From Collinsella aerofaciens (GTDB lineage: Bacteria; Actinomycetota; Coriobacteriia; Coriobacteriales; Coriobacteriaceae), in contig NZ_JADMUF010000008.1 of NCBI RefSeq assembly GCF_015546965.1, forward strand, positions 1-64,000: a DNA stretch of 64,000 nt, written 5' to 3'. The notes under the pieces were generated by a model, which worked only from the letters and a program-made list of their open reading frames with translations, had not been told where the DNA came from and did no database searches. The stretch's first letter is position 1; each line of letters opens with the position of its first letter. A program made the translations under genes and the position numbers. Positions 8,087-16,170 of the stretch are shown piece after piece.

Positions 8087-11000
8087 CTAGGCCCGCGGTA
8101 CGATCGGGCGGTTAACTTTGGCTAGCATATCAGAAGCGCACGAATCGAGCGCCCAGCTCCGGAAAGCCGAAAACTCCATGCGCGAGCGCAAGCCCTCCAA
8201 ATAGCGAATTGACCTGCTCAATTGCACGCGACCGGGGTTTTCGGCCATCGCGATGCGACGAGTGTCGTCAAACCCCGAAACTCGACAGAAACCAAGCTCT
8301 TCGAAGATTCCCAGGCCGCTTTCCACCGAGCGCTCGTCGACCGGCGTGCGGGCATCGATGGCAAGGCACATCTGCGCGATGTCGATATCGCTCGCGCTAA
8401 AGGAATCGTCCCCGGTTTTGCCGCGGTTGGAGCGCCACATGGTCTGCAGCGCGCGATAGAGCGTGACGAGCTCGTCGCGCTCGGGCGCATAGCAGTCGAG
8501 CAGGCGCTCGTTAATGCGGGCGTCGCGCGACGAATAGAGCAGATGGATCACGGCGGGCTGGCCATCGCGGCCGGCACGTCCGCTCATCTGGTTGAACTCG
8601 ATGGCGCCAAACGGCATGTGGTAGAGCACGACATGGCGGATATCGGGCAGGTTGACACCCTCGCCAAAGGCGGAGGTCGAAACGATGCAGCTGAGGCTTC
8701 CGTCTCGGAATGCTTCCTCCACGCGGCGGCGATCGGAACGCGCAAGCCCCGCGTTATAGAACGCGATATGGGCTGCGCAATCGGGCACACGCTTGCGCAA
8801 CGTCTTGGCGAGCGCCACGGACTGGTCGCGCGAATTGACGTAAATGACGGTCTTCTCCCCCGTCGCCACGATCGACACCAAACGGTTCTCGCGGCTCGCA
8901 AGGTCGCGGTCGTCCTCGAGCTGCAGGTTCTCGCGCACCGTCTCGTCGACCACCGTGCGAGTGATCGGCAACATGCGGGCAAGCTCGGCCACGACCGGAG
9001 CCGTCGCGGTGGCCGTCGCAGCCATAACGACCGGGTCGCCCAGGGCTTTGAGGATATCGGGCATGTCAAGATAGGCGCTGCGGTCGCCGCCCTTGGCAAG
9101 GCCGGCGTGGTGCGCCTCATCGATAACGACAAAGCCGATGCGGCCCGAACGCGCGAAACGGTCACGGTGGATAGACAGGAACTCGGGCGTCGTGAGCACG
9201 ATACCGGTGCGGCCCGAAGCTAGACCGGCGAACACGTCATCGCGTGCGGCCTCCACGGTCTCGCCGGTCAGCACGCCAACGCCAATGCCAAGCGCTGCCA
9301 TCGTCGACGAGAGGTGATAGGCCTGGTCGGCAACGAGCGCACGCAGTGGATAGACAAAGATGCTCGCACGCCCGCGAAGGACCGCCTCGCGCGCGGCATG
9401 CACATGGAAGATGAGCGACTTGCCGCGCCCCGTTCCCATAACGGCCAGAACACTTTGGTGATCGGCCAGGGCATCGAGCGCCTCGACCTGCGCGCGATGC
9501 GGCTGGTTCGAGCCTATAAAGCTATGGATAAGCGAGCGCGTCAGCTCGGTATAAGAAAGCTGGGCGAGCGTCTCGCGTTTACGCGACTCCAGGCGCAGGC
9601 CGGAATCCGCCGGCTGCACGCCACGACGAAGCTCGCATGCCGGATCGTCGACGCTGGGCAGCGTGGTATCGCGGACCAGAACATCCTTGATCATGAGCTT
9701 GGGCTTCACACGCCCCTGCCAATGCTCGGCAACGGCCTCGAACACCAAGTCGACAGCGCTATCGCAGTTGATGAGCTTATCGATTTGCGGCACGCGGAAC
9801 ATAATGGCCGGCACACTCGCGGCGCCATCGGTCGCCACAAAGCGCATGTGCTCGCCGGTTTTGCCCACCACGGCGCGATCGCACATCGTCACGCCCTCGG
9901 CGGCCAGCAGCGGCACCTTGTTGCCCTGGCCAAACGGCTCAAGACGGGAAATCTGCTCTATAGTCTCGATATTCAACTCGGAAAGGTCGACCGTGGCGGC
10001 AACCTCGTCGGTGTCCTCAAAGTCTTCGGCGGGAAGCTCGGACAGCACGGCGGAAAGACGTCGACGGAACTCGTCGAGCTTGGACGCCTCGATGGTCACT
10101 CCCACCGCACCGGCATGTCCGCCGCGACGAATCAGCAGGTCGGAACAGCGCTCAACGGCGTCAAACAGGTTAACTTTGCCCACCGAGCGACCAGAGCCGC
10201 GCGCGATACCGTCCTCGATCGAGAACAGCAGTGCCGGCACGTGATAGCGGTTGGTCAGACGGCTTGCCACGATGCCCTTGACGCCCTCGTGCCAGCCTTC
10301 ACCGCCCACGACGATCGCGCGTCCGCCGTCATAGGTCTCCTCGACCTTTGCGATGGCATCGCGCGTGAGCTCCGCCTCGATCTCACGGCGCTGGCGGTTG
10401 ATTTCCTCGAGCTCAGCCGCCAGCGCGCTTGCTTCGATGGGATTGTGGGCAAGCAGCAGGTCGAGCGCCAGCTTGGGATCGGCCATGCGACCGGCAGCGT
10501 TTAAGCGGGGAATGAGCGAGAATGACAGGCCATCCGCCGTAATGCTCGAAAGGTCCGCCTTGGCGAGCGAGGCAAGCGCGATATAGCCGGGGCGAGCGGT
10601 TACGCGCATCTGCTGGATGCCCTCGGCAACCAGCGCGCGGTTCTCGGGCGTGAGCGGCATCATGTCGGACACGGTGCCCAGCGCCGCGACCTCGATTAGC
10701 GAACGCCAATACGACGGCTTGCCCAGGCGCTCACCCAGGACTTGCACCAGCTTGAGCGCCACGCCAGCACCGGCGAGCTCGCGCGAGGGGCCCTCGTCCT
10801 CGAGCTTGGGGTCGGTCAGGGGTACACCCTGCGGCACCTGGTCGGAGGGCTCGTGATGGTCCGTGACCACCAAATCGATCCCCAGGCTCTCCAGATAGGA
10901 AACCTCTTCCTTGGCGGCAATGCCGTTATCGACGGTCACGATCAGCTGGGGGCGAGCGAGCTCGTTAACGCGGTCGAGTGCCGCGCGCGAAAGACCGTAG

Positions 11001-11374
11001 CCCTCATCAAATCGATGCGGAATAAACGGCGTGACATCGGCGCCAAACGTGCGCAGCGCCTCGGTCAACAGACAGGTCGACGTAATACCGTCAACGTCAA
11101 AATCGCCAAAGACTGCAATGTGCTCGTGGTTGCGAATAGCACGCTCGACGCGGTCGGCAACGACCGACATGCCCGGGATAATGAGTGGGTCGGCCCAGTC
11201 GCGATCGAGCGAAGGCGTCAAAAACAATTGGCCCTCTTTGATGGAGCCAATGCCGTGCGCGACCATAATGCGCGCCACCAGCCCGGGAATGCCCAGACCA
11301 GCCGAAAGCTCCTTTTCAAGCTCGGGGTTTTGCTGAGCGACCGCCCAGCGATGCGTCGTCTTAAGCGATGACAT
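8087..11374 (-). CDS. recJ: RecJ single-strand exonuclease fused to a RecQ-like helicase
   Basis: The first ~570 residues are RecJ. They contain DHH-family motifs GDFDVDGITS, VTVDNGIAA and VVTDHHEP, then DHHA1 with RRGGHAGAVGVT and an OB-like region. The remaining ~520 residues are an SF2 RecQ-type helicase. They show Walker A GTGRGKS, a DEAH box in VVIDEAHHAGL, motif III ATATAT and motif VI QMSGRAGRDGQ. Stand-alone RecJ is usually 550-800 residues, so this is a fusion. RecJ degrades 5' single strands and RecQ unwinds DNA in recombination repair, so the fusion joins both steps. A GTG at 11417-11419 could add 15 residues. The ATG at 11374 has AGGGG upstream and is preferred. Confidence 0.9.
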   Translation of the reverse strand: MSSLKTTHRWAVAQQNPELEKELSAGLGIPGLVARIMVAHGIGSIKEGQLFLTPSLDRDWADPLIIPGMSVVADRVERAIRNHEHIAVFGDFDVDGITSTCLLTEALRTFGADVTPFIPHRFDEGYGLSRAALDRVNELARPQLIVTVDNGIAAKEEVSYLESLGIDLVVTDHHEPSDQVPQGVPLTDPKLEDEGPSRELAGAGVALKLVQVLGERLGKPSYWRSLIEVAALGTVSDMMPLTPENRALVAEGIQQMRVTARPGYIALASLAKADLSSITADGLSFSLIPRLNAAGRMADPKLALDLLLAHNPIEASALAAELEEINRQRREIEAELTRDAIAKVEETYDGGRAIVVGGEGWHEGVKGIVASRLTNRYHVPALLFSIEDGIARGSGRSVGKVNLFDAVERCSDLLIRRGGHAGAVGVTIEASKLDEFRRRLSAVLSELPAEDFEDTDEVAATVDLSELNIETIEQISRLEPFGQGNKVPLLAAEGVTMCDRAVVGKTGEHMRFVATDGAASVPAIMFRVPQIDKLINCDSAVDLVFEAVAEHWQGRVKPKLMIKDVLVRDTTLPSVDDPACELRRGVQPADSGLRLESRKRETLAQLSYTELTRSLIHSFIGSNQPHRAQVEALDALADHQSVLAVMGTGRGKSLIFHVHAAREAVLRGRASIFVYPLRALVADQAYHLSSTMAALGIGVGVLTGETVEAARDDVFAGLASGRTGIVLTTPEFLSIHRDRFARSGRIGFVVIDEAHHAGLAKGGDRSAYLDMPDILKALGDPVVMAATATATAPVVAELARMLPITRTVVDETVRENLQLEDDRDLASRENRLVSIVATGEKTVIYVNSRDQSVALAKTLRKRVPDCAAHIAFYNAGLARSDRRRVEEAFRDGSLSCIVSTSAFGEGVNLPDIRHVVLYHMPFGAIEFNQMSGRAGRDGQPAVIHLLYSSRDARINERLLDCYAPERDELVTLYRALQTMWRSNRGKTGDDSFSASDIDIAQMCLAIDARTPVDERSVESGLGIFEELGFCRVSGFDDTRRIAMAENPGRVQLSRSIRYLEGLRSRMEFSAFRSWALDSCASDMLAKVNRPIVPRA

Positions 11375-11482
11375 AGGCACCCACCCCTGATAGGGGCAGG
11401 TCGCCGCGATACCTCTCACGGTTCATAGCGATGAGTCCTCTGTGTATGCCCGCTTCGGCAGGCAGATCTGTTGAACGGATTT

Positions 11483-11488
11483 ATTATA
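11483..11488 (-). promoter_or_regulatory. -10 element of the recJ-rel transcription unit
   Basis: A perfect TATAAT lies on the minus strand about 100 bases before the recJ ATG, in the gap between divergent genes. No good -35 box is seen at 16-18 bases upstream, so this is only a candidate. Confidence 0.45.
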
Positions 11489-11648
11489 CCGTGCAGCGCG
11501 GACGCAAAACGCCGCGGTGCGCCGCGGTTTCGGCAAACGATGGCGGTAATGGCCTCGAAATAATCGAGCGTTTCAGCCGCACGGACGCATACGAGCGTCT
11601 AGCATATCCATACAAACGAGTTCGCGGATAAAGGGAGTCACGGGACAT

Positions 11649-12647
11649 ATGAAGCAATGGGCTGGACTGGGAAAGTTCCTCGCGGGGCATATGCAGATCA
11701 TCGTTCCGATTTGCGTGGCGCTCGGCGTGCTCTTTCCCCAGCAGATCGGCGTGCTCAAGCCCATTGTTCCCGCCCTCTTCGCCTTTATGACGTTTCAGGG
11801 CGCGCTCAGCAACACCTTTCACCAGGTAGCCGAGGTGTTCCACCGTCCGCTGCACCTGATTCTGGCGCTACTGGTCTCGGCAGTGCTTATTCCCATCGCG
11901 GCGTATGCCATAGGGTCACTCTTTTTTGGCTCCAACCCCAACCTTGTCTGCGGCATCGTGCTCGAGTACAGCGTGCCCGTGGCCGTCACCGCTTTTATGT
12001 GGATCAGCATGTTCGGCGGCAACGGCCCGCTCGCGCTCACCATCATCCTGACGTCCTCGGTTATCTCCCCTGTGACGATTCCGCTCACGCTTAAGCTCTT
12101 GCTGGGTGCCACCGTCTCGATCGATGTGCCGAACATGATGCAGGACATGGCCTTTATGATCGCCATCCCCGCCGTGCTCGGCATCGTGATCAACGAGCTC
12201 ACGCGTGGATGGGGACACGAGAAGCTCTCCCCCGCGCTCTCGCCCGCCTGCAAGTTCATGATGATGGGCGTTATCGCCTCCAACTCCACCGCCATGAGCG
12301 AGTACGTGCTGCACATGAACGCGGTGCGCCTGGAAGTCGCCCTCTTTATTTTGACCTTCGCCATCAGCGGCTTTGTCGTCGGTTTTCTGGTCGCCCGTGC
12401 GCTGCATCTGCCATATAGCGAGACGACTACCATGTGCTTTACCTGCGGCATGCGTAACATCTCTTCGGGCGCCGTCATCGCCACGCAATACTTTCCGGGC
12501 GAAGTCGTGTTTCCCGTCATGTGTGGAACGTTGTTTCAGCAGGTGCTCGCCTCGCTTATCGGGCACCTCTTTGAGCGTCTGACCGGCGAGGAGCGCGCCG
12601 CCCAGCGCAAGCGTGTCGAGGCCGGCCGCAACGCCATGGCACGCTAG
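11649..12647 (+). CDS. bile acid:sodium symporter family (BASS) transporter
   Basis: The 332-residue protein is almost entirely hydrophobic, with about nine or ten membrane segments. It carries family-like stretches such as LKPIVPALFAFMTFQGAL, GIVLEYSVPVAVTAFMW and CGMRNISSGAVIA, the last like the conserved crossover region of BASS carriers. Members move bile acids, pantoate or other organic anions with Na+. Bile-acid transport is attractive for a gut bacterium but cannot be assigned from sequence. The start follows a GGGAG site. It stands alone, divergent from recJ and convergent with the GalT-like gene. Confidence 0.82.
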   Translation: MKQWAGLGKFLAGHMQIIVPICVALGVLFPQQIGVLKPIVPALFAFMTFQGALSNTFHQVAEVFHRPLHLILALLVSAVLIPIAAYAIGSLFFGSNPNLVCGIVLEYSVPVAVTAFMWISMFGGNGPLALTIILTSSVISPVTIPLTLKLLLGATVSIDVPNMMQDMAFMIAIPAVLGIVINELTRGWGHEKLSPALSPACKFMMMGVIASNSTAMSEYVLHMNAVRLEVALFILTFAISGFVVGFLVARALHLPYSETTTMCFTCGMRNISSGAVIATQYFPGEVVFPVMCGTLFQQVLASLIGHLFERLTGEERAAQRKRVEAGRNAMAR

Positions 12648-12677
12648 ACTGTCCGCATTACGCGGGTGTTAGTCTTG

Positions 12678-13475
12678 CTATACGAGCGTTTCCAGATGCG
12701 CACGCAGGCACTCAGCATCGATATCGAGCGTGGTCTCAGCATTGACCTGGGCCAGACGATAGCCCACAAAGTAGGGCGATACCACCCAACGTGGCAGCGC
12801 CTTGGCAATGGTCCGGCCGTCTATGTGGTAGAAGAACAAGTTGTACGACTCCGCGCGACCACCGTGGTGCTCGTTCAGGATATAGCGCAGAGCTACCTGG
12901 ATCGCATCGGCGAAGAGATCCGCCTCGGCTTGGTCTCTTGTGTCATCGCTAGCGGCGATTCCTTGCGGGGCTGAAACGTTGATCTCAAAGAACCCCATGA
13001 TCGGTTCGGTTGAGATGTTGACCGAGATCCTCCCCTGTTGCCAGACATTGATGCCTTCGAAATTGGTGGAAGTCAGCGAAGCATAGCCGTCTTCCTGCTC
13101 CAAACCCACAATCTGCATGTGCGGATGAACGAGACTACCGCCCGAGAGCGGACCCTTGTTCTTGTACATGAGCACGCTTCGATACTGCTGTGAATCGATC
13201 ATCTGCTGCCAGCAACCCAGGGCAAACCGCATCACATGGTGGAGTTCATCCGGCTCATAGGTCACCAGGTCGGCATCGTGATCGGCCGACTCGATCAGCA
13301 CGGTTTGACGGGTGGCGCGCAGGGTCTTGAACTTATTCTCGAGCCAAATGCAATCGCCATCACGGCGAATGATGTCGGTGAGCCCTTCTGTATCGCAAAA
13401 GGGGCACGTGGTGCCGGGGCGGCGGTTGTCGTCGGGCTTACCGTTCGCCTGCTGAACGTCAAATACCAGCGCCAC
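12678..13475 (-). CDS. galactose-1-phosphate uridylyltransferase-like (DUF4931/HIT-like) protein
   Basis: The 265-residue protein has a CPFC zinc-type pair near residue 24 and the motif GGSLVHPHMQIVG, matching the HPH active site of the GalT branch of the HIT superfamily. It resembles the DUF4931 group of shorter GalT-like proteins in Gram-positive bacteria. Nucleotidyl transfer or a phosphorylase-type reaction is likely, but the substrate is unknown. It starts three bases after the cutC stop, so the two are one transcription unit. Confidence 0.7.
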   Translation of the reverse strand: MALVFDVQQANGKPDDNRRPGTTCPFCDTEGLTDIIRRDGDCIWLENKFKTLRATRQTVLIESADHDADLVTYEPDELHHVMRFALGCWQQMIDSQQYRSVLMYKNKGPLSGGSLVHPHMQIVGLEQEDGYASLTSTNFEGINVWQQGRISVNISTEPIMGFFEINVSAPQGIAASDDTRDQAEADLFADAIQVALRYILNEHHGGRAESYNLFFYHIDGRTIAKALPRWVVSPYFVGYRLAQVNAETTLDIDAECLRAHLETLV

Positions 13476-13478
13476 GGG

Positions 13479-14156
13479 TTATACCTCCAGCGGCACGATC
13501 TTGGTGCCATGGAGCTCGGAGACGCCCAGTGCCGCCGCCACGGTATCGCGGTTGGCCGTGGAAATGCCGCCGCCGGGAAGGATGGTCAGGCGGTCTCCCG
13601 CACACTCGATAAGACGCGACAGATGCTCCAGGTTGTCCTCGATCGGCGTACCGGCCGCGCCGCCATGCGTCAGGATGCGCGTAACACCGCAGTCGGCAAG
13701 CGTGTCAATCGCATCGAGCTGAGTCTCGGGCGAGAGCTGGTCAAAGGCCATGTGAAAGGTAATGTCGATGGGCCCGCGCTTGCACTCCTCGGTCGCGCAG
13801 CCCGCAGCCATCACGAGGGCGCCGAGCGTGAGCTCGTCGAGCGCCCATCCGCCGGCGCAGGGCTTGCAGCAGCCAAAGACCAAGCCGTCGGCGCCGGCGC
13901 TCACGGCAAGGCCCAAGTCCATCTCCATCATGCGCAGCTCGTCCTGGTTGTAGTGAAAGTCGCCGCCACGCGGACGGATCATGCACATCACTCGAGCGTC
14001 GTGCTCGTGAGCATAACTGACCGTAGCGCTGATAACGCCGGCCGAGGGCGTGGTACCACCGACGGCAAGGTTGTCGCACAACTCGATGCGCTTAGCACCG
14101 GCATCGATAGCCGCCGGCACCCGCTCAAAGTTCTCGGCACAAAACTCGTACAGCAT
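13479..14156 (-). CDS. cutC: CutC family protein
   Basis: The 225-residue TIM-barrel protein has family blocks GAKRIELCDNLAVGGTTPS, MIRPRGGDFHY, GADGLVFG, ITFHMAFDQ, RILTHGGAAG and ILPGGGI. CutC was linked to copper tolerance, although its direct enzymatic role is not settled. The frame opens at 14195. The ATG at 14156 has GGGGG six bases upstream and begins MLYEFCAENFERV as in the family, so it is used. It is translationally close to the GalT-like gene. Confidence 0.9.
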   Translation of the reverse strand: MLYEFCAENFERVPAAIDAGAKRIELCDNLAVGGTTPSAGVISATVSYAHEHDARVMCMIRPRGGDFHYNQDELRMMEMDLGLAVSAGADGLVFGCCKPCAGGWALDELTLGALVMAAGCATEECKRGPIDITFHMAFDQLSPETQLDAIDTLADCGVTRILTHGGAAGTPIEDNLEHLSRLIECAGDRLTILPGGGISTANRDTVAAALGVSELHGTKIVPLEV

Positions 14157-14237
14157 AGATAGCCCCCAGGAGACATTTCGATTTCCACACGGCATTGTCG
14201 CACGTTAAATAGCAACCCGCACGATGGAACAAAACCT

Positions 14238-14345
14238 TGACAAGGAGTGTCCCAAAGTGCCGGCACATAAGGAACGTCCCCAGGTGCCACCTTGAGCGAT
14301 GGGTACTCATTTAAGCACGTCCCCAATGAGTACCCGCAGGGGACA
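14238..14345. repeat. REP-like intergenic palindromes with GTCCCC motifs
   Basis: This gap upstream of padR holds a perfect 11-pair inverted repeat, GGGTACTCATT/AATGAGTACCC (14301-14335), and the palindrome GTGCCGGCAC. It also has several GTCCC/GGGGAC motifs, including AACGTCCCCAGGTGCC. A related GGTGCCTGTCCCC occurs at 60589-60601. The pattern resembles REP-type elements scattered between genes. There is no coding signal. Confidence 0.55.
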
Positions 14346-14374
14346 GACAGACCGGACTCCCTATACGACAACTG

Positions 14375-14403
14375 TTGACATCATATACTATGTGTCATAT
14401 AGT
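14375..14403 (+). promoter_or_regulatory. sigma-70-type promoter of the padR operon
   Basis: TTGACA (14375-14380) and TATAGT (14398-14403) are separated by exactly 17 bases, ending 37 bases before the padR ATG. It is one of the best promoter matches in the window. Confidence 0.85.
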
Positions 14404-14424
14404 AGGTGTTACACAGTATACTAC
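14383..14424 (+). promoter_or_regulatory. probable PadR operator overlapping the promoter
   Basis: TACTAT (14386-14391) and ATAGTA (14399-14404) form a perfect inverted repeat across the -10 box. A wider symmetry links TATACTATGTGT with ACACAGTATACTA at 14411-14423. PadR proteins typically bind AT-rich dyads over their own promoter, so autorepression is likely. Confidence 0.6.
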
Positions 14425-14440
14425 GAAAGGAGGTGTGCGG

Positions 14441-14761
14441 ATGGAGGCACAGATGAAGCGCGGCTTCCTCGAGGCCTGCGTGCTCGCGGCCGTCTCGGGC
14501 GAGGAATCCTACGGCTATCAGATCGTGAAGGACGTGCCCGCGAGTATGGGGCTCACGGAATCCACGCTCTATCCGTTGCTCAAGCGCCTGGAGAAGGCGG
14601 GCTGCATCACCGCGCGCTCCGCCGAGCACAACGGGCGGCTGCGGAGGTACTACCGCATCACGGACGCCGGGCGCGAGCGTATCGCCGAGTTCCTCGCCGA
14701 ATGGCCATCCGTGCAGGAGATCTACCGTTACGTGGAGGGGGCGCACCATGACGCGCGATGA
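14441..14761 (+). CDS. PadR family transcriptional regulator
   Basis: The 106-residue protein is a PadR winged-helix repressor. It begins MEAQMKRGFLEACVLAAVSG and has the recognition region YGYQIVKDV...LTESTLYPLLKRLEKAG, then the wing GRLRRYYRITDAGRERI. The short C-terminal helix suggests a PadR-s2 type dimer. The frame is open from 14375, but ATG at 14441 has a near-ideal AAAGGAGGTG site. It overlaps the DUF1700 gene by 14 bases. In Gram-positive bacteria padR-DUF1700-DUF4097 is a common unit that responds to envelope stress. Confidence 0.93.
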   Translation: MEAQMKRGFLEACVLAAVSGEESYGYQIVKDVPASMGLTESTLYPLLKRLEKAGCITARSAEHNGRLRRYYRITDAGRERIAEFLAEWPSVQEIYRYVEGAHHDAR

Positions 14762-15380
14762 GTTCTTGAACCGGCTGGGCGAGCTTCTGGCCTGCCTGCC
14801 GGCAGATCAGGTAAAGGAAACGCAGGAGTTCTACGCGGAGGCCATCGCCGACCGTATGGAGGACGGCATGACGGAGGCCGAGGCTGTGGCCGCCATGGGC
14901 ACGCCCGGTGAGGTCGCCGAGGCAACGCTCGACGAACTGCCCGCCGTGCCGCGCGCGATCGCGAGGACCAAGCGCAAGAGCACAGCACTTCTATGGGCGC
15001 TCGCCATCGTGGGCTCTCCGGTATGGATTCCGCTGCTGCTCGCGTTCGTCGCCGTTGCCGCTGCAGTCTACATCTGTATTTGGGTTCTTGCGCTCTGCGT
15101 GTGGATCGTGGCCGCGGCATTCGGGGGCGCGGGCCTGGTAGGGCTCCTGTTCGCCGTGGACGGCATCATTATCGGGCATGTTCCGTACGTTTTGGCCTCG
15201 ATGGGAATGGGATTCGCTTCCATCGGTGTGGCGCTCCTCACGGGAGCCGGCGCCTGGACGGCGTCCAAGCAGATCGCGCGCCTCTCTGCCCTTTGGGCGA
15301 AGAAAGCCGTTTCGCCCTTCTGGAAAGATCGAGGCAATAAGAGCCGCATGGGCGCCGAAGCGGCGCCGCTCACGGCATAG
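14748..15380 (+). CDS. DUF1700 family membrane protein
   Basis: The 210-residue protein starts with the DUF1700-type soluble domain MTRDEFLNRLGELLACLP...MEDGMTEAEAVAAMGTPGEVA. Three or four membrane spans follow, from about residue 80 to 175. The N-terminal part resembles a short helical regulator domain found with PadR proteins. Its biochemical role is not known. The start overlaps padR, indicating translational coupling. Confidence 0.85.
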   Translation: MTRDEFLNRLGELLACLPADQVKETQEFYAEAIADRMEDGMTEAEAVAAMGTPGEVAEATLDELPAVPRAIARTKRKSTALLWALAIVGSPVWIPLLLAFVAVAAAVYICIWVLALCVWIVAAAFGGAGLVGLLFAVDGIIIGHVPYVLASMGMGFASIGVALLTGAGAWTASKQIARLSALWAKKAVSPFWKDRGNKSRMGAEAAPLTA

Positions 15381-15394
15381 GAAGGAGTGCAAAC

Positions 15395-15658
15395 ATGTCC
15401 AGCGTAAAAAGGATTTACCTTGCCGTAGCGGGTGGGCTTGTTGCCACGGGGCTCGTCCTGGCTGCTATCGGATTTGTGGCCTCCGGCTTTAACCTCGCTG
15501 TGCTCAACACGCAGATCGACCTGCGCGATGACACCATCATTCTGGGTGGTGTTGAAATAGACGACCCGACAGGGCTTCCACTCATCGAGCAGCTTGCCGA
15601 GGTCGGCGAGATCCATATTGGATCTGCAACGACTGGTTCGTCTTCTCCTCGCAAATGA
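15395..15658 (+). pseudogene. truncated membrane protein, probably the start of a DUF4097-type gene
   Basis: The 87-residue frame follows DUF1700 by 14 bases with a GGAAGGAG site. It encodes an N-terminal membrane segment (LAVAGGLVATGLVLAAIGFVASG) and the start of a soluble part (DDPTGLPLIEQLAEVGEIHIG), then stops. In related operons this position is filled by a DUF4097 protein of 250-300 residues. Downstream there is only non-coding debris and an IS110-type transposase remnant. It therefore looks like a gene cut short by an insertion or deletion. A functional short peptide cannot be excluded. Confidence 0.55.
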
Positions 15659-15996
15659 TCGAGCTCGTAGCAGCCGTCCCCCCCCCTTCGGGCGCACCAC
15701 GACGGGCATGAGCACGCCGCGCTCGGAGCCTTTTTGCGAGACCTTCCGTCACGCTCTTCCTGCGTGGTGAACCGGTCATCGACCGACGAGAGGCTGATGG
15801 GAATCTCTCGACTTCGGGCCAATCCCGCTCACCGATCTGGTCTTCCTTCGTGATGCGCACATAAGCGAGCAGACACCGCGCAGTGCTTCAGCGCGGCCGC
15901 ACTTCCACGTCTATGACGGAGGTGCCCGGCGGCGTCTTGGCGATCCCCTTGTTTGCAGGCGTTAGCGCGTGGGGATCGCCCACTCGGGGGTCGAGG
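15659..15996. other. degraded non-coding stretch
   Basis: There is no frame here with convincing protein character. It contains a run of nine C (about 15678-15686) and GC-rich sequence joining the truncated gene to the transposase remnant. It is probably decayed DNA from an insertion. Confidence 0.4.
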
Positions 15997-16116
15997 CCGC
16001 CGAGGACGGCGGCGAACCTCGCGGTGTCATTCGACATCGCGAGGTTCCCGGACCATGACCACCTGGCCTCGTACCGCGGCATAGCCCCAAGGGTGAGGAG
16101 CTTCGGCACGTCGATC
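15997..16116 (+). mobile_element. IS110-family transposase remnant
   Basis: One plus-strand frame reads PRTAANLAVSFDIARF then PDHDHLASYRGIAPRVRSFG. This matches the C-terminal (transposase_20) part of IS110-type transposases, which typically read GPRTAA...F..HDHLASYCGLAPR..SGTS. Only about 40 residues are left, with no N-terminal DEDD domain and no intact ends. It is a dead fragment. Confidence 0.65.
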
Positions 16117-16141
16117 AGGGCGCCCGCGCAGCGTCGGCCGG

Positions 16142-16165
16142 TCCGCCGTTCGGCAGAACGGCGGA
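16142..16165 (-). terminator. hairpin after livF
   Basis: A perfect ten-pair stem (TCCGCCGTTC, loop of four, GAACGGCGGA) lies six bases after the livF stop codon. It has no T run, so it may be a weak terminator or an mRNA-end stabiliser. Confidence 0.5.
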
Positions 16166-16170
16166 AGTCC

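Noticed and set aside
11431-11631. 66-codon frame upstream of the BASS transporter
   Set aside because: It overlaps the recJ promoter region, has no ribosome site and has irregular composition.
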